DNA from: Rouxiella silvae | GTDB lineage: Bacteria; Pseudomonadota; Gammaproteobacteria; Enterobacterales; Enterobacteriaceae | Direction: 5' to 3' | Assembly: GCF_002093625.1 (NCBI RefSeq) | Contig: NZ_MRWD01000017.1 | Span: 1-64,000, forward strand | DNA: 64,000 bases | Shown: positions 26,302-35,337 of the stretch, in pieces | Numbering within the stretch: the stretch's first letter is position 1 | Layout of the letters: each line of letters opens with the position of its first letter | Notes under the pieces: generated by a model | What the model was told of the DNA's origin: nothing | Databases searched by the model: none | Seen by the model: only the letters and a program-made list of their open reading frames with translations | Translations under genes and position numbers: made by a program

Positions 26302-27366
26302 TCAGTTGCTGTTTTCTGCCAGGGCGTAAGGGGTAAAGCTGAAAACCTCAAAGCCGATCCAGTCATTCAGGTCCTTCAGCACTTCCTGTATGGGGTACAG
26401 TTCATTGATGGCAAACACCTTAGCCGCCTTTTCAATGTCACCCAGCCCCCCGGCGTTGTTCGGTATCACTCCCATGAGCTGAGGTGGGACGCGGTGCACG
26501 GCGAGCATATCGTCGCGGGTCGCATCCTTAATGCCGGTAAATTCATCCTTCGCCGCTATCTGACTGAACGGCATAATTTGCAAGCCGTCTTTCTTTCCCC
26601 CCGCCGCGTAAACAAAAAGATTCTTAAACGCCCCACCGCCCCGCGCTTCGGTCAATGAACGTTTAAGCTTCTCCACGTCGCCGCTGTTGGCAACGGGATC
26701 GGTCAGGTAGACAATCACCCCGGCGTGACTGCCGTTGATGTAATAGTTTCGACGAAACAGCGTAGCCTCACCGTTGAGCAAGATGGACTGCATGGCGGAC
26801 ATGTATTCCGGCGTACCGTAAATTTCCTGATGAATGCTAGGGCTGCGCAGGTGATAAACCTTGCCGGGCGGAAATGCGTAGTCTTCGTTGTAGTAGGTCA
26901 CGAACCAATATTGATCCAGGTTCTCGCCACGTCGCGTGTACTTCGCCAGCGTGTGCTTAAGTCTGAGCGGCTGGCCCAGGCGGTTTTCTCTGAGTTCAAG
27001 GTAAGCATTCCCGAACACCAGGTAATCCATAATGAACGCGCTGGCATCCTGGCGCGACAGCATGGGGTGCGGTTTATAGCAGGACATAATCACGTTGCGC
27101 TTAAAAATCAGCGGCGACTGATGGTGCACGGCACCTTCAAGCATGCGCGCCAGGCCGTAGGTGCTGATGGGTGGTTCGTACCAGCGCCCATTTTTGGCGC
27201 ACTCCATACAGTCCTGCAGATCGCGCTGGTCCATGATTGACGTCGGTTCACCGAAGCTGAAAGACTGAATTTCATCAATCGGTTGCTGCACCGCGTCGCC
27301 GGGGTGCAGGGTTTCGCCTGCGGCGCTGAGGCTGACTTTATTGGCGGTTTTACGACGGCGGCTCAT
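26302..27366 (-). CDS. Q: Portal protein (P2 gpQ)
   Basis: 354 aa (P2 Q 344). The capsid portal ring protein of the PBSX/P2 family, recognisable from SFSFGEPTSIMD, MLEGAVHHQSPLIFKRN, DYLVFGNAYLE, NYYINGSHAGVI and VPPQLMGVIPNNAGG. It nucleates head assembly and docks the terminase and tail. It is transcribed leftward with P, opposite to O, as in P2. Confidence 0.95.
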   Translation of the reverse strand: MSRRRKTANKVSLSAAGETLHPGDAVQQPIDEIQSFSFGEPTSIMDQRDLQDCMECAKNGRWYEPPISTYGLARMLEGAVHHQSPLIFKRNVIMSCYKPHPMLSRQDASAFIMDYLVFGNAYLELRENRLGQPLRLKHTLAKYTRRGENLDQYWFVTYYNEDYAFPPGKVYHLRSPSIHQEIYGTPEYMSAMQSILLNGEATLFRRNYYINGSHAGVIVYLTDPVANSGDVEKLKRSLTEARGGGAFKNLFVYAAGGKKDGLQIMPFSQIAAKDEFTGIKDATRDDMLAVHRVPPQLMGVIPNNAGGLGDIEKAAKVFAINELYPIQEVLKDLNDWIGFEVFSFTPYALAENSN

Positions 27367-27368
27367 GG

Positions 27369-29081
27369 TTAAAACTCCTCAACGAAACTGTCATTACCGC
27401 TGCCGGCATCATTGCCCAGCGGTTCATTTTGCAGGGCGTGCATGGTCGCCCACGCCAGGTCACCGTGACTGCTGCCGCGCTTGCGGTCAGAGGCATAGGA
27501 GGTCTGGCCGCCCTGCGTGATAAATTTTCTGATGGTCATGAAGCTGGTCACGACATCCATCATCCCCGCGTCATATTCAAAGCGTCCGGCACGAATAACC
27601 ATTTGTGCTTTCAGTACCAACTGGCGTTTAACGGCCGGGGTATAGGTATGCTTTTGCGCCGCCGGGAAAAACTTCACGACCAGTTGATACACCGCCTCGC
27701 CAATGCCGGTCCCGTCTATATCGATATGCTGGACGTCATAAATATGGGTCAGCTGTTTGATGAAGTTCGCCTGCTCTTCAAACTCCATGCCGCGCAGCTG
27801 ATGGCGCTCAATCACGCGGAACTTGCCACCGGCCACCATGGGCGGAGCCAGGACGACGAGACCGGCGCTGTCCCCCTTGTCGCTGTTACCGTTAGGGTCG
27901 TAGCCTATCCATACCTTGCGGTTGCCCAGCGGGCGCGGGGCGTAAGGATTCCAGTCAGGCCAGATGCCGCTGTAACCGTCCACGCCGCAGCCTATCAGTG
28001 CGTTATAGTTAAATGCCCTTTCCCCCTGCTTCACGAAGATGCAGCGATACAGGTTATCGAATTCATCCGGGCTGTTTTCGTTCTGAATTTCTTCCAGGTC
28101 AATCATCGGGAACCCGAGATCGATAACGTCATGCACCGTCACAATTTGACGCCAGATATTGTCTCCGCACAGCTTCCCGTCCTTCAGGGCCTTATGGCTA
28201 AGGTCTAATTCCGCCCTCTCCTTCTTCCCTCGCCCGCTGTTAAACAGGTTCCCGGACCAGAATTCATAGGCTTCATGCTCTTCGCTGGACGGCGTTGAAA
28301 AATAGGTACGCCGCAAGCCGACGTGTGTCGCCATGCCTGCCGCCACTTTTCGCAGATTCAGGAAGTTAGCGACCCAGAACGCCTCGTCGAAATAGAGATC
28401 GCCGGTATAAGATTGCGCGGTGGCCGCTGAGGTGCCGAGAAAATACAGCGTCGCCCCGTTGGATAAAATAATTTCATCCCCGCCTTTTAGCTCCACGCCA
28501 ATACTGCGCGCCAGAAAGATAATGAATTTCTTGAACTGGAACGCCTGGGCGCGGGAGGCCGACAGGAAAATCTGGTTCGTGCCGGTTTCCAGTGCTCTGA
28601 GCAGCGCCTCGCGTGCAAAGTACCAGCTGGCCCCAATCTGGCGCGATTTCAGAATGAAGCGGTTGCGCAGGTTCCTCTGCTTATACCAGCGCTTTTGATG
28701 TTCATAGAGCGACTCCATCACCAAGGCGCGCAGCTCGGCAACCTGCTCCGCGCTGAAGTGGTTTTTAGGTACTTTCTCCTTTTTCTCAAGCTGCTTTTCT
28801 TTGCGCTCATCGCGCGACAGCCGGGCCATCTGACGTCCGAGTAAATCAATCGTCTTGTAGTCTTGGGCGCTTAAGTCCTCCTTTTCAATCAGCCGCAGAT
28901 AGCGAACCTCTGTCCGCTCCACCGCGCGTTCAATGAACGTGGCAGCGTCCCAGGCGTCGCGACGTCGCCAGGAGTAAATCGTGTTGGCACTCACCCTAAG
29001 CCGCTGTGCGATTTGGGGGATGCTGTAAGCCTGCCAGTAAAGGCTTTTGGCTTCGATGCGGGGATCGGTCGTGGTTTTCAT
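27369..29081 (-). CDS. P: Terminase large (ATPase) subunit (P2 gpP)
   Basis: 570 aa (P2 P 590). An N-terminal HTH (SIPQIAQRLRVSANTIYSW) is followed by an ATPase with degenerate Walker A KSRQIGASW and Walker B LYFDEAFW. The C-terminal RNase H-like nuclease has acidic clusters YDPNGN, DIDGTGIGEA and GDLAWATMHAL. It packages DNA and cuts cos. It is divergent from O across an Ogr-box promoter region. Confidence 0.95.
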   Translation of the reverse strand: MKTTTDPRIEAKSLYWQAYSIPQIAQRLRVSANTIYSWRRRDAWDAATFIERAVERTEVRYLRLIEKEDLSAQDYKTIDLLGRQMARLSRDERKEKQLEKKEKVPKNHFSAEQVAELRALVMESLYEHQKRWYKQRNLRNRFILKSRQIGASWYFAREALLRALETGTNQIFLSASRAQAFQFKKFIIFLARSIGVELKGGDEIILSNGATLYFLGTSAATAQSYTGDLYFDEAFWVANFLNLRKVAAGMATHVGLRRTYFSTPSSEEHEAYEFWSGNLFNSGRGKKERAELDLSHKALKDGKLCGDNIWRQIVTVHDVIDLGFPMIDLEEIQNENSPDEFDNLYRCIFVKQGERAFNYNALIGCGVDGYSGIWPDWNPYAPRPLGNRKVWIGYDPNGNSDKGDSAGLVVLAPPMVAGGKFRVIERHQLRGMEFEEQANFIKQLTHIYDVQHIDIDGTGIGEAVYQLVVKFFPAAQKHTYTPAVKRQLVLKAQMVIRAGRFEYDAGMMDVVTSFMTIRKFITQGGQTSYASDRKRGSSHGDLAWATMHALQNEPLGNDAGSGNDSFVEEF

Positions 29082-29127
29082 GGGTACAGGCTATCGCGTG
29101 CGCGGGGGCAGGAATATCACCGGAGAT

Positions 29128-29145
29128 TGTCGCTGGCCGCTGACA
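29128..29145. promoter_or_regulatory. Ogr-binding box of the divergent P and O late promoters
   Basis: TGT-N12-ACA (TGTCGCTGGCCGCTGACA), the dyad recognised by Ogr/Delta activators about 55 bases before P2 late transcription starts. A rightward start would fall near 29191, behind an ACTATA -10 at 29181-29186. The 12-base interior is nearly identical to the box at 53069. Confidence 0.85.
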
Positions 29146-29230
29146 ATTCCTATATGTGGCGCGGAGTTGCTGCGCGATTGACTATAGGGGCACAGGGTGA
29201 AGACACCACTAATTAACCGGAGTTTGAACG

Positions 29231-30073
29231 ATGCCAAAGTCTAAATATTTCCGCGTGGCAGTAGAAGGAGCGACATGTGACGGCCGAACGCTGGAACGCC
29301 AGCACATTGAGCAAATGGCGAAAAGCTATAACCCGCAGGTTTATGGGGCGCGCTGCAATCTGGAACACCTACGAAGCCTTTTTCCAGACAGCGTATTTCG
29401 CATGTATGGCGATGTGCTGGCGCTTAAGACTGAAGAGGACACCAGCGATGGCCCATTAAAAGGAAAGCTGGGCCTGTATGCGCAAATCGACGCAACCGAC
29501 GAGCTGGTCGAGCTGAACAAATCACGCCAAAAAGTTTATAGCAGCATCGAAGTGAGTCCGAAGTTTGCCGACACCGGCGTCGCGTACCTGATGGGCCTGG
29601 CGTTTACCGATTCACCGGCAAGCCTGGGCACCGAAATGCTTCAGTTCTGCGCCAGTAGCCAGGTTAATCCGCTGGCTGATCGTAAAACCGATCCTTCCTG
29701 TTTCTTCACCGCAGCCGCAGAAGTTGCAATGGAATTCGAAACAGACGAACCAGAAGTCAAAAGCGGAAAAGGATTTTTCAACAGCATTAAAGAGCTACTC
29801 AATAAGGGTCAGCGTCACTTCTCGGCTGAAGCCTCTGAGATCCGCGAAGCGGTCGAAGTGGTTGCACAGTCGCAGGCGGATACGCTGGACCGTCTTGACA
29901 CCTTCAGTCAGCAAATAGGCAAGTTTGCCGACGCTTCGGCGCTGAAAAAAGTCACGGATGACCTGGCCGCCCTGACGGAAAAGCTGGAAAAGCAGGACGG
30001 CAATTTTAACCAGCGTCCACCGTCACACGGCGGTGCCAACGGTGCCGATCAGTCTCTTCTGGCTGATTGCTAA
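29231..30073 (+). CDS. O: Capsid scaffold and maturation protease (P2 gpO)
   Basis: 280 aa (P2 O 284). The N-terminal part is the GpO serine-protease domain (GARCNLEHLRSL with the catalytic His region, SIEVSPKFADTGVAYLMGLAFTDSPAS with the Ser). The C-terminal coiled coil (DTLDRLDTFSQQIGKF...LTEKLEKQ) is the scaffold. First gene of the rightward late operon. Confidence 0.95.
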   Translation: MPKSKYFRVAVEGATCDGRTLERQHIEQMAKSYNPQVYGARCNLEHLRSLFPDSVFRMYGDVLALKTEEDTSDGPLKGKLGLYAQIDATDELVELNKSRQKVYSSIEVSPKFADTGVAYLMGLAFTDSPASLGTEMLQFCASSQVNPLADRKTDPSCFFTAAAEVAMEFETDEPEVKSGKGFFNSIKELLNKGQRHFSAEASEIREAVEVVAQSQADTLDRLDTFSQQIGKFADASALKKVTDDLAALTEKLEKQDGNFNQRPPSHGGANGADQSLLADC

Positions 30074-30116
30074 AACCGCAAGCCATTAACCGAATTTGAG
30101 CGTAAGGAAAGACATC

Positions 30117-31151
30117 ATGAAGAACGAAACCCGCCTGAAATGGGACCTGTACAACCAGCGCCAGGCGCAGCTTAACGGCGTATCTGCGCAGCACGTCGAT
30201 AAACACTTTGCTATCGCGCCGAGCATTTCGCAAACGCTGGAAGACAAGGTGCAGCTGTCTAGCGAGTTTTTGCAAAAGATCAACGTGGTCGGCGTGCCTG
30301 AGCAGGAAGGTCAGAAGCTGGGCCTCGGTATCAGCGGGCCGGTTGCCAGTGCAAATTCGGGCAACACCGATCGCCGTGAACCGCGCTCCATTCATACCCT
30401 GGACGATGACAAATACCGCTGCGAACAGACCAACTACGACACCTACATTCCGTATTCGCAGTTGGATATGTGGGCAAAGTTCCCGGACTTTCAGCAGCGT
30501 ATTACTAATCAGATCATCAAACGCCGCGCGCTTGACCGCATCATGATTGGCTTTAACGGCACCCGCCGTGCCGATAAGTCGGATTTAACCGCTAACCCGC
30601 TGTTGCAAGACGTCAATATCGGCTGGCTGCAAAAGTATCGCACCAACGCGGCGGCGCGGGTCATGAAAAACGTCACGCTGACCAGTCGCGACGAGTCCAA
30701 CAAAATCCTTGCAAAGGGCATGTACGGCAGTCTGGATGCGTTGGCCTATGACGCAACCAGCTCGCTGCTGGATGAATGGTACAAGTCCTCGCCGGATTTG
30801 GTGGTGGTCTGCGGGCGCAATATCGTCACTTCCCGCGAGTTCCCGCTGATTAACGGCATCAGCGAGAACAACCCGAACAGCGAAGCGCTGGCCGGTCAGC
30901 TGATTTTGTCCCGCAAGCAGATTGGCAATATGCCGACCTTTATCGCGCCGTTCTTCCCGGACCACGCGATGTTCATCACCTCGCTCTCTAACCTGTCCAT
31001 TTACTGGCAGGAAGAAAAACAGCGCCGGATGCTAAAGGAAGAACCGGAATTCAACCGCGTCACGACCTACGAATCGTCCAACGATGCGTTTGTCATTGAA
31101 GATTACGGCTTCGGCTGCCTGATTGAAAACATCACCTGGGCAGCCGCTTAA
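30117..31151 (+). CDS. N: Major capsid protein (P2 gpN)
   Basis: 344 aa from MKNETRLKWDLYNQ; an AAGGA site precedes this ATG, and the seven extra residues from 30096 are not conserved. HK97-fold capsid protein of the P2 family: VVGVPEQEGQKLGLGI, NIGWLQKYRTNAAARVM, PDLVVVCGRNI, and YWQEEKQRR match P2 N regions. Processed by gpO after assembly. Confidence 0.95.
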   Translation: MKNETRLKWDLYNQRQAQLNGVSAQHVDKHFAIAPSISQTLEDKVQLSSEFLQKINVVGVPEQEGQKLGLGISGPVASANSGNTDRREPRSIHTLDDDKYRCEQTNYDTYIPYSQLDMWAKFPDFQQRITNQIIKRRALDRIMIGFNGTRRADKSDLTANPLLQDVNIGWLQKYRTNAAARVMKNVTLTSRDESNKILAKGMYGSLDALAYDATSSLLDEWYKSSPDLVVVCGRNIVTSREFPLINGISENNPNSEALAGQLILSRKQIGNMPTFIAPFFPDHAMFITSLSNLSIYWQEEKQRRMLKEEPEFNRVTTYESSNDAFVIEDYGFGCLIENITWAAA

Positions 31152-31217
31152 GCCGGTGGCAAGTAAATCATAAACACCATGCCGGGGGAGTTTTCCCCGG
31201 CCTTTGGGGGAAACATC

Positions 31218-32039
31218 ATGCTGACACCGGCAAGAAAGCACTTTGAAAACGTCATGGCGCAAAACCGTGGCAACGGGGCCAGCACGCTGGCTGACCAGAC
31301 GGCCTATGAGCAAATCCTGCACCGGCTGCGCATCGACCAGAACCGCCTGAAAGGTATCCAGGCCAACAAGGCCAAGGCCGAAGAAAAGCAAAAATTGCTG
31401 CCTGATTATCAGGGCTGGGTTGATGGCACGTTAGCCGCCGACAGCGGCCAGGCAGACGACGTGCTGACCCGCGTCATGCTTTGGCATATTGACGCCGGAA
31501 ACATCGCCGAGGCCTTGCGCATCGGGGAATACGTCATTCGCCACAAACTTTCGATGCCGGACAAGTTCAACCGCACCGCCGCCGTGACGCTGATGGACGA
31601 AATTTGTGACCCCGTGCTCGCCGCCTTTAAGGCCGCGCCCAACGTGGCGACGGTGAATGTGGATTTACTGAAGGCGCTCGACGGTCTGACGGCCAATGAA
31701 GATGCCCCGGAAGCGGTTCGCGCCAAGCTGTGGAAAGCCATCGGTTACACGCTGCGCACGGCAGAAGCCACCCAGCCAGAAGCCCTGGAGTATCTGCAAA
31801 AAGCCATTGCTGAATTCAGCGACATTGGCGTCAAGCGTGACATTGAGCTGCTTACGCGACTGCTGAAAAAGGCCGAGACAGAAACCCCGCTAACGGATGA
31901 ATCGGAGATTAAGCCCGAGGAAAAACCGGAGCCGAAGGCAGTACCGGCAAAAGCGAAACGCCAGGCAACGGCCAAAAAGAACGCCACGGCGAAACCTAAA
32001 AAACCAGCAGCCAACAAAATGGTAACCGCTGCTGAGTAA
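31218..32039 (+). CDS. M: Terminase small (DNA-binding) subunit (P2 gpM)
   Basis: 273 aa from MLTPARKHFENVMAQ, the conserved start; the frame opens earlier at 31179 without homology. The central part resembles P2 M (LLPDYQGWVDGTLA, MLWHIDAGNIAEALRIGEYVIRHKLSMP). The C-terminus is a Lys/Pro/Ala-rich basic tail like P2's. Binds cos. Confidence 0.93.
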   Translation: MLTPARKHFENVMAQNRGNGASTLADQTAYEQILHRLRIDQNRLKGIQANKAKAEEKQKLLPDYQGWVDGTLAADSGQADDVLTRVMLWHIDAGNIAEALRIGEYVIRHKLSMPDKFNRTAAVTLMDEICDPVLAAFKAAPNVATVNVDLLKALDGLTANEDAPEAVRAKLWKAIGYTLRTAEATQPEALEYLQKAIAEFSDIGVKRDIELLTRLLKKAETETPLTDESEIKPEEKPEPKAVPAKAKRQATAKKNATAKPKKPAANKMVTAAE

Positions 32040-32137
32040 AAGAATGTGCCCCCGCGCACCAGGGCGGCACGGCGGAAGTGTTCAACCTCGTTGTATGACT
32101 TCATGCCGTCCACCGCCCGACCTGTTGAGAGCGAACG

Positions 32138-32626
32138 ATGAGCCTGGTAGCCAAAGCAGCAATTAATCCCCTCGAAGGGAACGCCGATGACGTCAACGAC
32201 GGCGGCGCAAAAGTCACCAGCGGCCCCTTTTGGCCCGAAATACGCCTGGCTGACCTGCGTCTCAGGATGCGGCTTAACGGCCTGGTCACGACTGACCGGC
32301 TCAATGAGTCGGCCACCGAGGCGGTGGTTTACGTAAACAAGCAGCTGGCTGACTGGAAATTCAATCAGGCAGGCTACGCCGCCCTTGAAGACGTGCCCGC
32401 AGAGGTGATTAACGACACAACGGTACTGGTTTTTCGCTATCGCCGCGCCGTGTACGCCATCGCCAAGGCGCTGTTAACCGAAGGCTATCGGGATTTTGAC
32501 ACCACGGCACAGGGTGAGAAGCATGCCCAGGCGCTGACCTCGCAGATTGACACGCTATGGCGGGACGGTAACTGGGCAATACGCGATATCCAGAACCTCA
32601 GTCGCGGACTGGCGGAGCTGGTCTGA
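32138..32626 (+). CDS. L: Head completion/stabilisation protein (P2 gpL)
   Basis: 162 aa (P2 L 169). SGPFWPEIRLADLRLRMRLNGLVTTDRL and the following helices match the P2 L family, which closes the filled capsid. The stop overlaps the start of X. Confidence 0.92.
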   Translation: MSLVAKAAINPLEGNADDVNDGGAKVTSGPFWPEIRLADLRLRMRLNGLVTTDRLNESATEAVVYVNKQLADWKFNQAGYAALEDVPAEVINDTTVLVFRYRRAVYAIAKALLTEGYRDFDTTAQGEKHAQALTSQIDTLWRDGNWAIRDIQNLSRGLAELV

Positions 32627-32835
32627 TGGACGTCATGGCCTTGCAGGGGGATACGCTGGACCTTGTGTGTTATCGCCATTACGGCAAAACGGCGGGCGTG
32701 ACAGAGGCCGTGCTGAGTGCCAATCCGGGGCTTTGCGAAGGCGGCCCGTTACTCATGGCCGGTCAGGTTATCACCCTGCCTGAGCTTGCCGCCGACACGG
32801 AAAACAAAGCGGAGATAGTACAGCTATGGGATTAA
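32626..32835 (+). CDS. X: Tail protein X (LysM-like)
   Basis: 69 aa (P2 X 67). LQGDTLDLVCYRHYGKTAGVTEAVLSANPGL is the LysM-like signature of gpX, a tail terminus component. Overlaps L at its start and the holin gene at its end. Confidence 0.95.
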   Translation: MDVMALQGDTLDLVCYRHYGKTAGVTEAVLSANPGLCEGGPLLMAGQVITLPELAADTENKAEIVQLWD

Positions 32836-33119
32836 GCATGGAGCGCCTGACGGCCTTTCTGTCTTACCTGCCTTCGGCGTTTCTGACCACGATTGGGATC
32901 GTGTCACTGGCGCAGTGGTCAATGCTGGCGGGGATTGTTTTAGGCGTGCTGACTTACCGCCTTAACAAAAGCCATAAGCGGCGGGTCGAGAAGGAAGAAG
33001 AAAAACGCACGGCCATTCTTGAAGATCTGGCAGCCAGGGCGACGCAGCACAACATGAATGACGTGGTGTGCACCTTGCAGGATATGGCACGAACTGAAAA
33101 GAGGCGGTCAACGCCATGA
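32826..33119 (+). CDS. Y: Holin
   Basis: 97 aa (P2 Y 93). The start is 32826 or 32838 (both ATG; alternative starts would allow holin/antiholin forms). Two hydrophobic stretches (about 15-30 and 35-50) precede a highly charged C-terminus (KSHKRRVEKEEEKRT). Times lysis and couples by ATGA to the endolysin gene. Confidence 0.85.
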   Translation: MGLSMERLTAFLSYLPSAFLTTIGIVSLAQWSMLAGIVLGVLTYRLNKSHKRRVEKEEEKRTAILEDLAARATQHNMNDVVCTLQDMARTEKRRSTP

Positions 33120-33661
33120 GCATAAAGAAAAAAGCGGTGACCTGCCTCGTGGCGGCAATCATCAGCATTGTGGGCGTGAAGTACGCCGGAGAGGTGCGCA
33201 CCAGCGTGCGCGGGCTTGAGCTGATTGGCGACGCGGAAGGCTGTCGGCGTGACCCTTACCTTTGCCCGGCCAACGTGCTGACGGCGGGGATTGGTTCGAC
33301 GTCCGGCATCAGTGTGTCGCATCTCTACAGTGATGCGGAAATCGCCGCGATGTGGGTGGAAGACCTGCAACGCGCCGAGCGCTGCATCAATAAAAATTTC
33401 CATGGCGACGAGATGAACCAGAACCAGTTCGACGCCATGGCGTCGGCGGCATTCAACATGGGGTGCCTTGGATTGATGTGGTTTACCGACAGCCGGGGCG
33501 TGCGCCAGCGCACCACAATTTGGAAGCATGCACAGGCCCGTAGCTGGGCAGCCATGTGTAACCGCCTGCCCGATTTTGTGAACGGCGGCGGAAGAAAGCT
33601 CCCAGGGCTGGTTAAGCGCCGCGAAGCCGAACGCGTGATGTGTCTGGAGCCGGTGACATGA
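33116..33661 (+). CDS. K: SAR endolysin, lysozyme family (GH24)
   Basis: 181 aa. The N-terminal hydrophobic stretch (about 7-24) is weak and Ala/Gly/Ser-rich, fitting a signal-anchor-release domain. The catalytic set follows the spacing E-8aa-C-5aa-T: Glu41, Cys50, Thr56, with Cys in place of the T4 lysozyme Asp20, a known variant in this group. Further cysteines (10, 43) could regulate activity by disulfide exchange. The holin lies directly before it and the spanin genes follow. Confidence 0.88.
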   Translation: MSIKKKAVTCLVAAIISIVGVKYAGEVRTSVRGLELIGDAEGCRRDPYLCPANVLTAGIGSTSGISVSHLYSDAEIAAMWVEDLQRAERCINKNFHGDEMNQNQFDAMASAAFNMGCLGLMWFTDSRGVRQRTTIWKHAQARSWAAMCNRLPDFVNGGGRKLPGLVKRREAERVMCLEPVT

Positions 33662-34080
33662 TGCCGGTCAGGCTGTCGCCGCTGCTGCTGCTGTCAGTTA
33701 TCGCCGTGCTGGCCGTGCTGACCAGCGGGTTTCTGTGGCATCGCGCGGCTGACGCAAACGAGGCGCTCAGGCAGGCGAATGCGCGGGCTGACAGTACCGA
33801 GGCCGTGATTAAAAACGTGCAGTACACGCTGAAAATATTCAACGACATAACGCAAGGCCGAGCCGATGAAAAAGAACGTGACAGGCAGGAAGGTGAAACG
33901 CGCCGCACCGCGCTGCGCAATGATTTGCAGGGTGACCGCTGCGCTGTCGTGTTTGTGCCTGCTGCTGCTGAACGTCGCCTGCTCGACCGTGCAGCGCGTG
34001 ACCGTGCCCGCGCAGTGCCTGGCACTACCGGCGGAAATCCTGCAACCCACGCCGGTGCCCTACCCGCCGTTAAGCGGTGA
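33658..34080 (+). CDS. lysB: Inner-membrane spanin subunit (LysB/Rz-like)
   Basis: 140 aa from the ATG at 33658, which overlaps the endolysin stop. One N-terminal transmembrane segment (LLLLSVIAVLAVLTSGFLW) is followed by a long coiled coil (AADANEALRQANARADSTEAVIKN...) in the periplasm. lysC is embedded in another frame, the standard Rz/Rz1 layout. Confidence 0.88.
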   Translation: MMPVRLSPLLLLSVIAVLAVLTSGFLWHRAADANEALRQANARADSTEAVIKNVQYTLKIFNDITQGRADEKERDRQEGETRRTALRNDLQGDRCAVVFVPAAAERRLLDRAARDRARAVPGTTGGNPATHAGALPAVKR

Positions 34081-34219
34081 GCATCTGACCTACGGCGAAG
34101 CGGTGATATGGGCCGATGCGTTGCTCGACGCGCTGGACAGTGCGAACAAGGACAAGGCGGCGGTGGTTACTCTTGAAAAACGGCGAACCCAAACGGGAGG
34201 GGAACATGTTAAAGGCTGA
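33920..34219 (+). CDS. lysC: Outer-membrane spanin lipoprotein (LysC/Rz1-like)
   Basis: Nested out of frame in lysB. From the Met at 33920 (upstream Met 33866 is also possible) it has a lipoprotein signal ending LLLNVAC, with Cys as the acylation site, then a Pro-rich mature part (AEILQPTPVPYPPLSG). It pairs with LysB to fuse the membranes at lysis. It ends just after the start of R. Confidence 0.85.
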   Translation: MICRVTAALSCLCLLLLNVACSTVQRVTVPAQCLALPAEILQPTPVPYPPLSGEHLTYGEAVIWADALLDALDSANKDKAAVVTLEKRRTQTGGEHVKG

Positions 34220-34700
34220 ATTACTGCGCGCGCAAATCGTCGCCCACAATCAATTTTTCCGTGAAAACCCCGACCAATTAGAGGTCTACGTCAAAAAGGC
34301 GCAGGTGATTTCCACCGGCAGGCCGTCGCCGTCGTTCACCTACGTGTATGACCTCAACGTGTTGGCGATGGATTACCCCGGCAATATTGATGACCTCACC
34401 CTCCCGATACTCGCCTGGGCGTATGTCCATCAGCCGGAGCTGCTGTTTAACCCGGCAAAACGTGAAGACGGGATTGGCTTCGAGGCGGAGATCCTGAATA
34501 ACGATACCGCCGATATCTTGTATGTCATCAAGGCCAGCGAATTGGTCATCGTGACTAAAGACCCTGACGGCAAGGTGACGGTCACGCACCGCGACCAGCC
34601 GAGGCATTTTGAAGACGAGCCGGGCAGTCAGTGGTCGGAAATATTGGTCAAGGCCGCAGACGGCGATGAAATAACGCTGCCGGAGGGCCGTAATGTCTGA
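34206..34700 (+). CDS. R: Tail completion protein (P2 gpR)
   Basis: 164 aa (P2 R 155) from MLKAELLRAQIVAHN, with GAGGGGAA before it; the frame's earlier start at 34116 lies inside lysC and is not conserved. YDLNVLAMDYPGNIDDLTLPILAWAYVHQPELLFN matches P2 R. Required for tail-to-head joining. Confidence 0.92.
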   Translation: MLKAELLRAQIVAHNQFFRENPDQLEVYVKKAQVISTGRPSPSFTYVYDLNVLAMDYPGNIDDLTLPILAWAYVHQPELLFNPAKREDGIGFEAEILNNDTADILYVIKASELVIVTKDPDGKVTVTHRDQPRHFEDEPGSQWSEILVKAADGDEITLPEGRNV

Positions 34701-35337
34701 GACCCCCTTATTTCATGAGCTTGACGCCCTTTTGCGTGACGTCGTGGGGGTGACAAAACCGACCACGCGCCGCGCCATGGCCCGCCGTATCGCAGGTGAC
34801 CTTCGCCGTAGCCAGCAAAAGCGCATCGGCCAGCAGAAAAACCCCGACGGCACGGCCTTTGAAGCCCGCAAGAAAAAGACGCTGGGCACCCAGGGCGGGA
34901 TCAGCTTTATACGTGACGGTGAAGTCAGACGCTTAAGGAACTGGCGTCACAGCAAGGGGCGCTACGGTGACAGAATGATCACCGGCTTTGATGAAGAAAA
35001 AGGCGGCATTCGCTCCTTTCTGCGCGCCGACATTGAGCGCTATCTGAGTATTGATTTAGCCAGGAAAACAACAGCAAAAACGTCAAAGGATCCGATGTTT
35101 CGCAAGCTTCGCGCCGCGCGATTCCTGCGGGCTGACGCTTACCCGGATGCGGTCGTGGTGGGCTTTAAAGGGAGTGCGGCCAAGATTGCCCGCGTTCACC
35201 AGTATGGCCTGACTGACCAGGTCGCTCACCGTGCGAGCGCCAAGTATCCCGCCAGGCAGTTACTGGGCCTGACGGAGCAAGACATTGAGTCAATCGCTGA
35301 CGCGGTATTCAGCGCATTAGAAGGCGCAACGCAATGA
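34693..35337 (+). CDS. S: Tail completion protein (P2 gpS / virion morphogenesis)
   Basis: 214 aa. RRAMARRIAGDLRRSQQKRIGQQKNPDGTAFEARK is the gpS family signature. It is longer than P2 S (150 aa), mainly through a middle insertion and C-terminal part. Overlaps R by 8 bases and V by 4, which leaves no room for a separate V promoter. Confidence 0.92.
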   Translation: MSETPLFHELDALLRDVVGVTKPTTRRAMARRIAGDLRRSQQKRIGQQKNPDGTAFEARKKKTLGTQGGISFIRDGEVRRLRNWRHSKGRYGDRMITGFDEEKGGIRSFLRADIERYLSIDLARKTTAKTSKDPMFRKLRAARFLRADAYPDAVVVGFKGSAAKIARVHQYGLTDQVAHRASAKYPARQLLGLTEQDIESIADAVFSALEGATQ

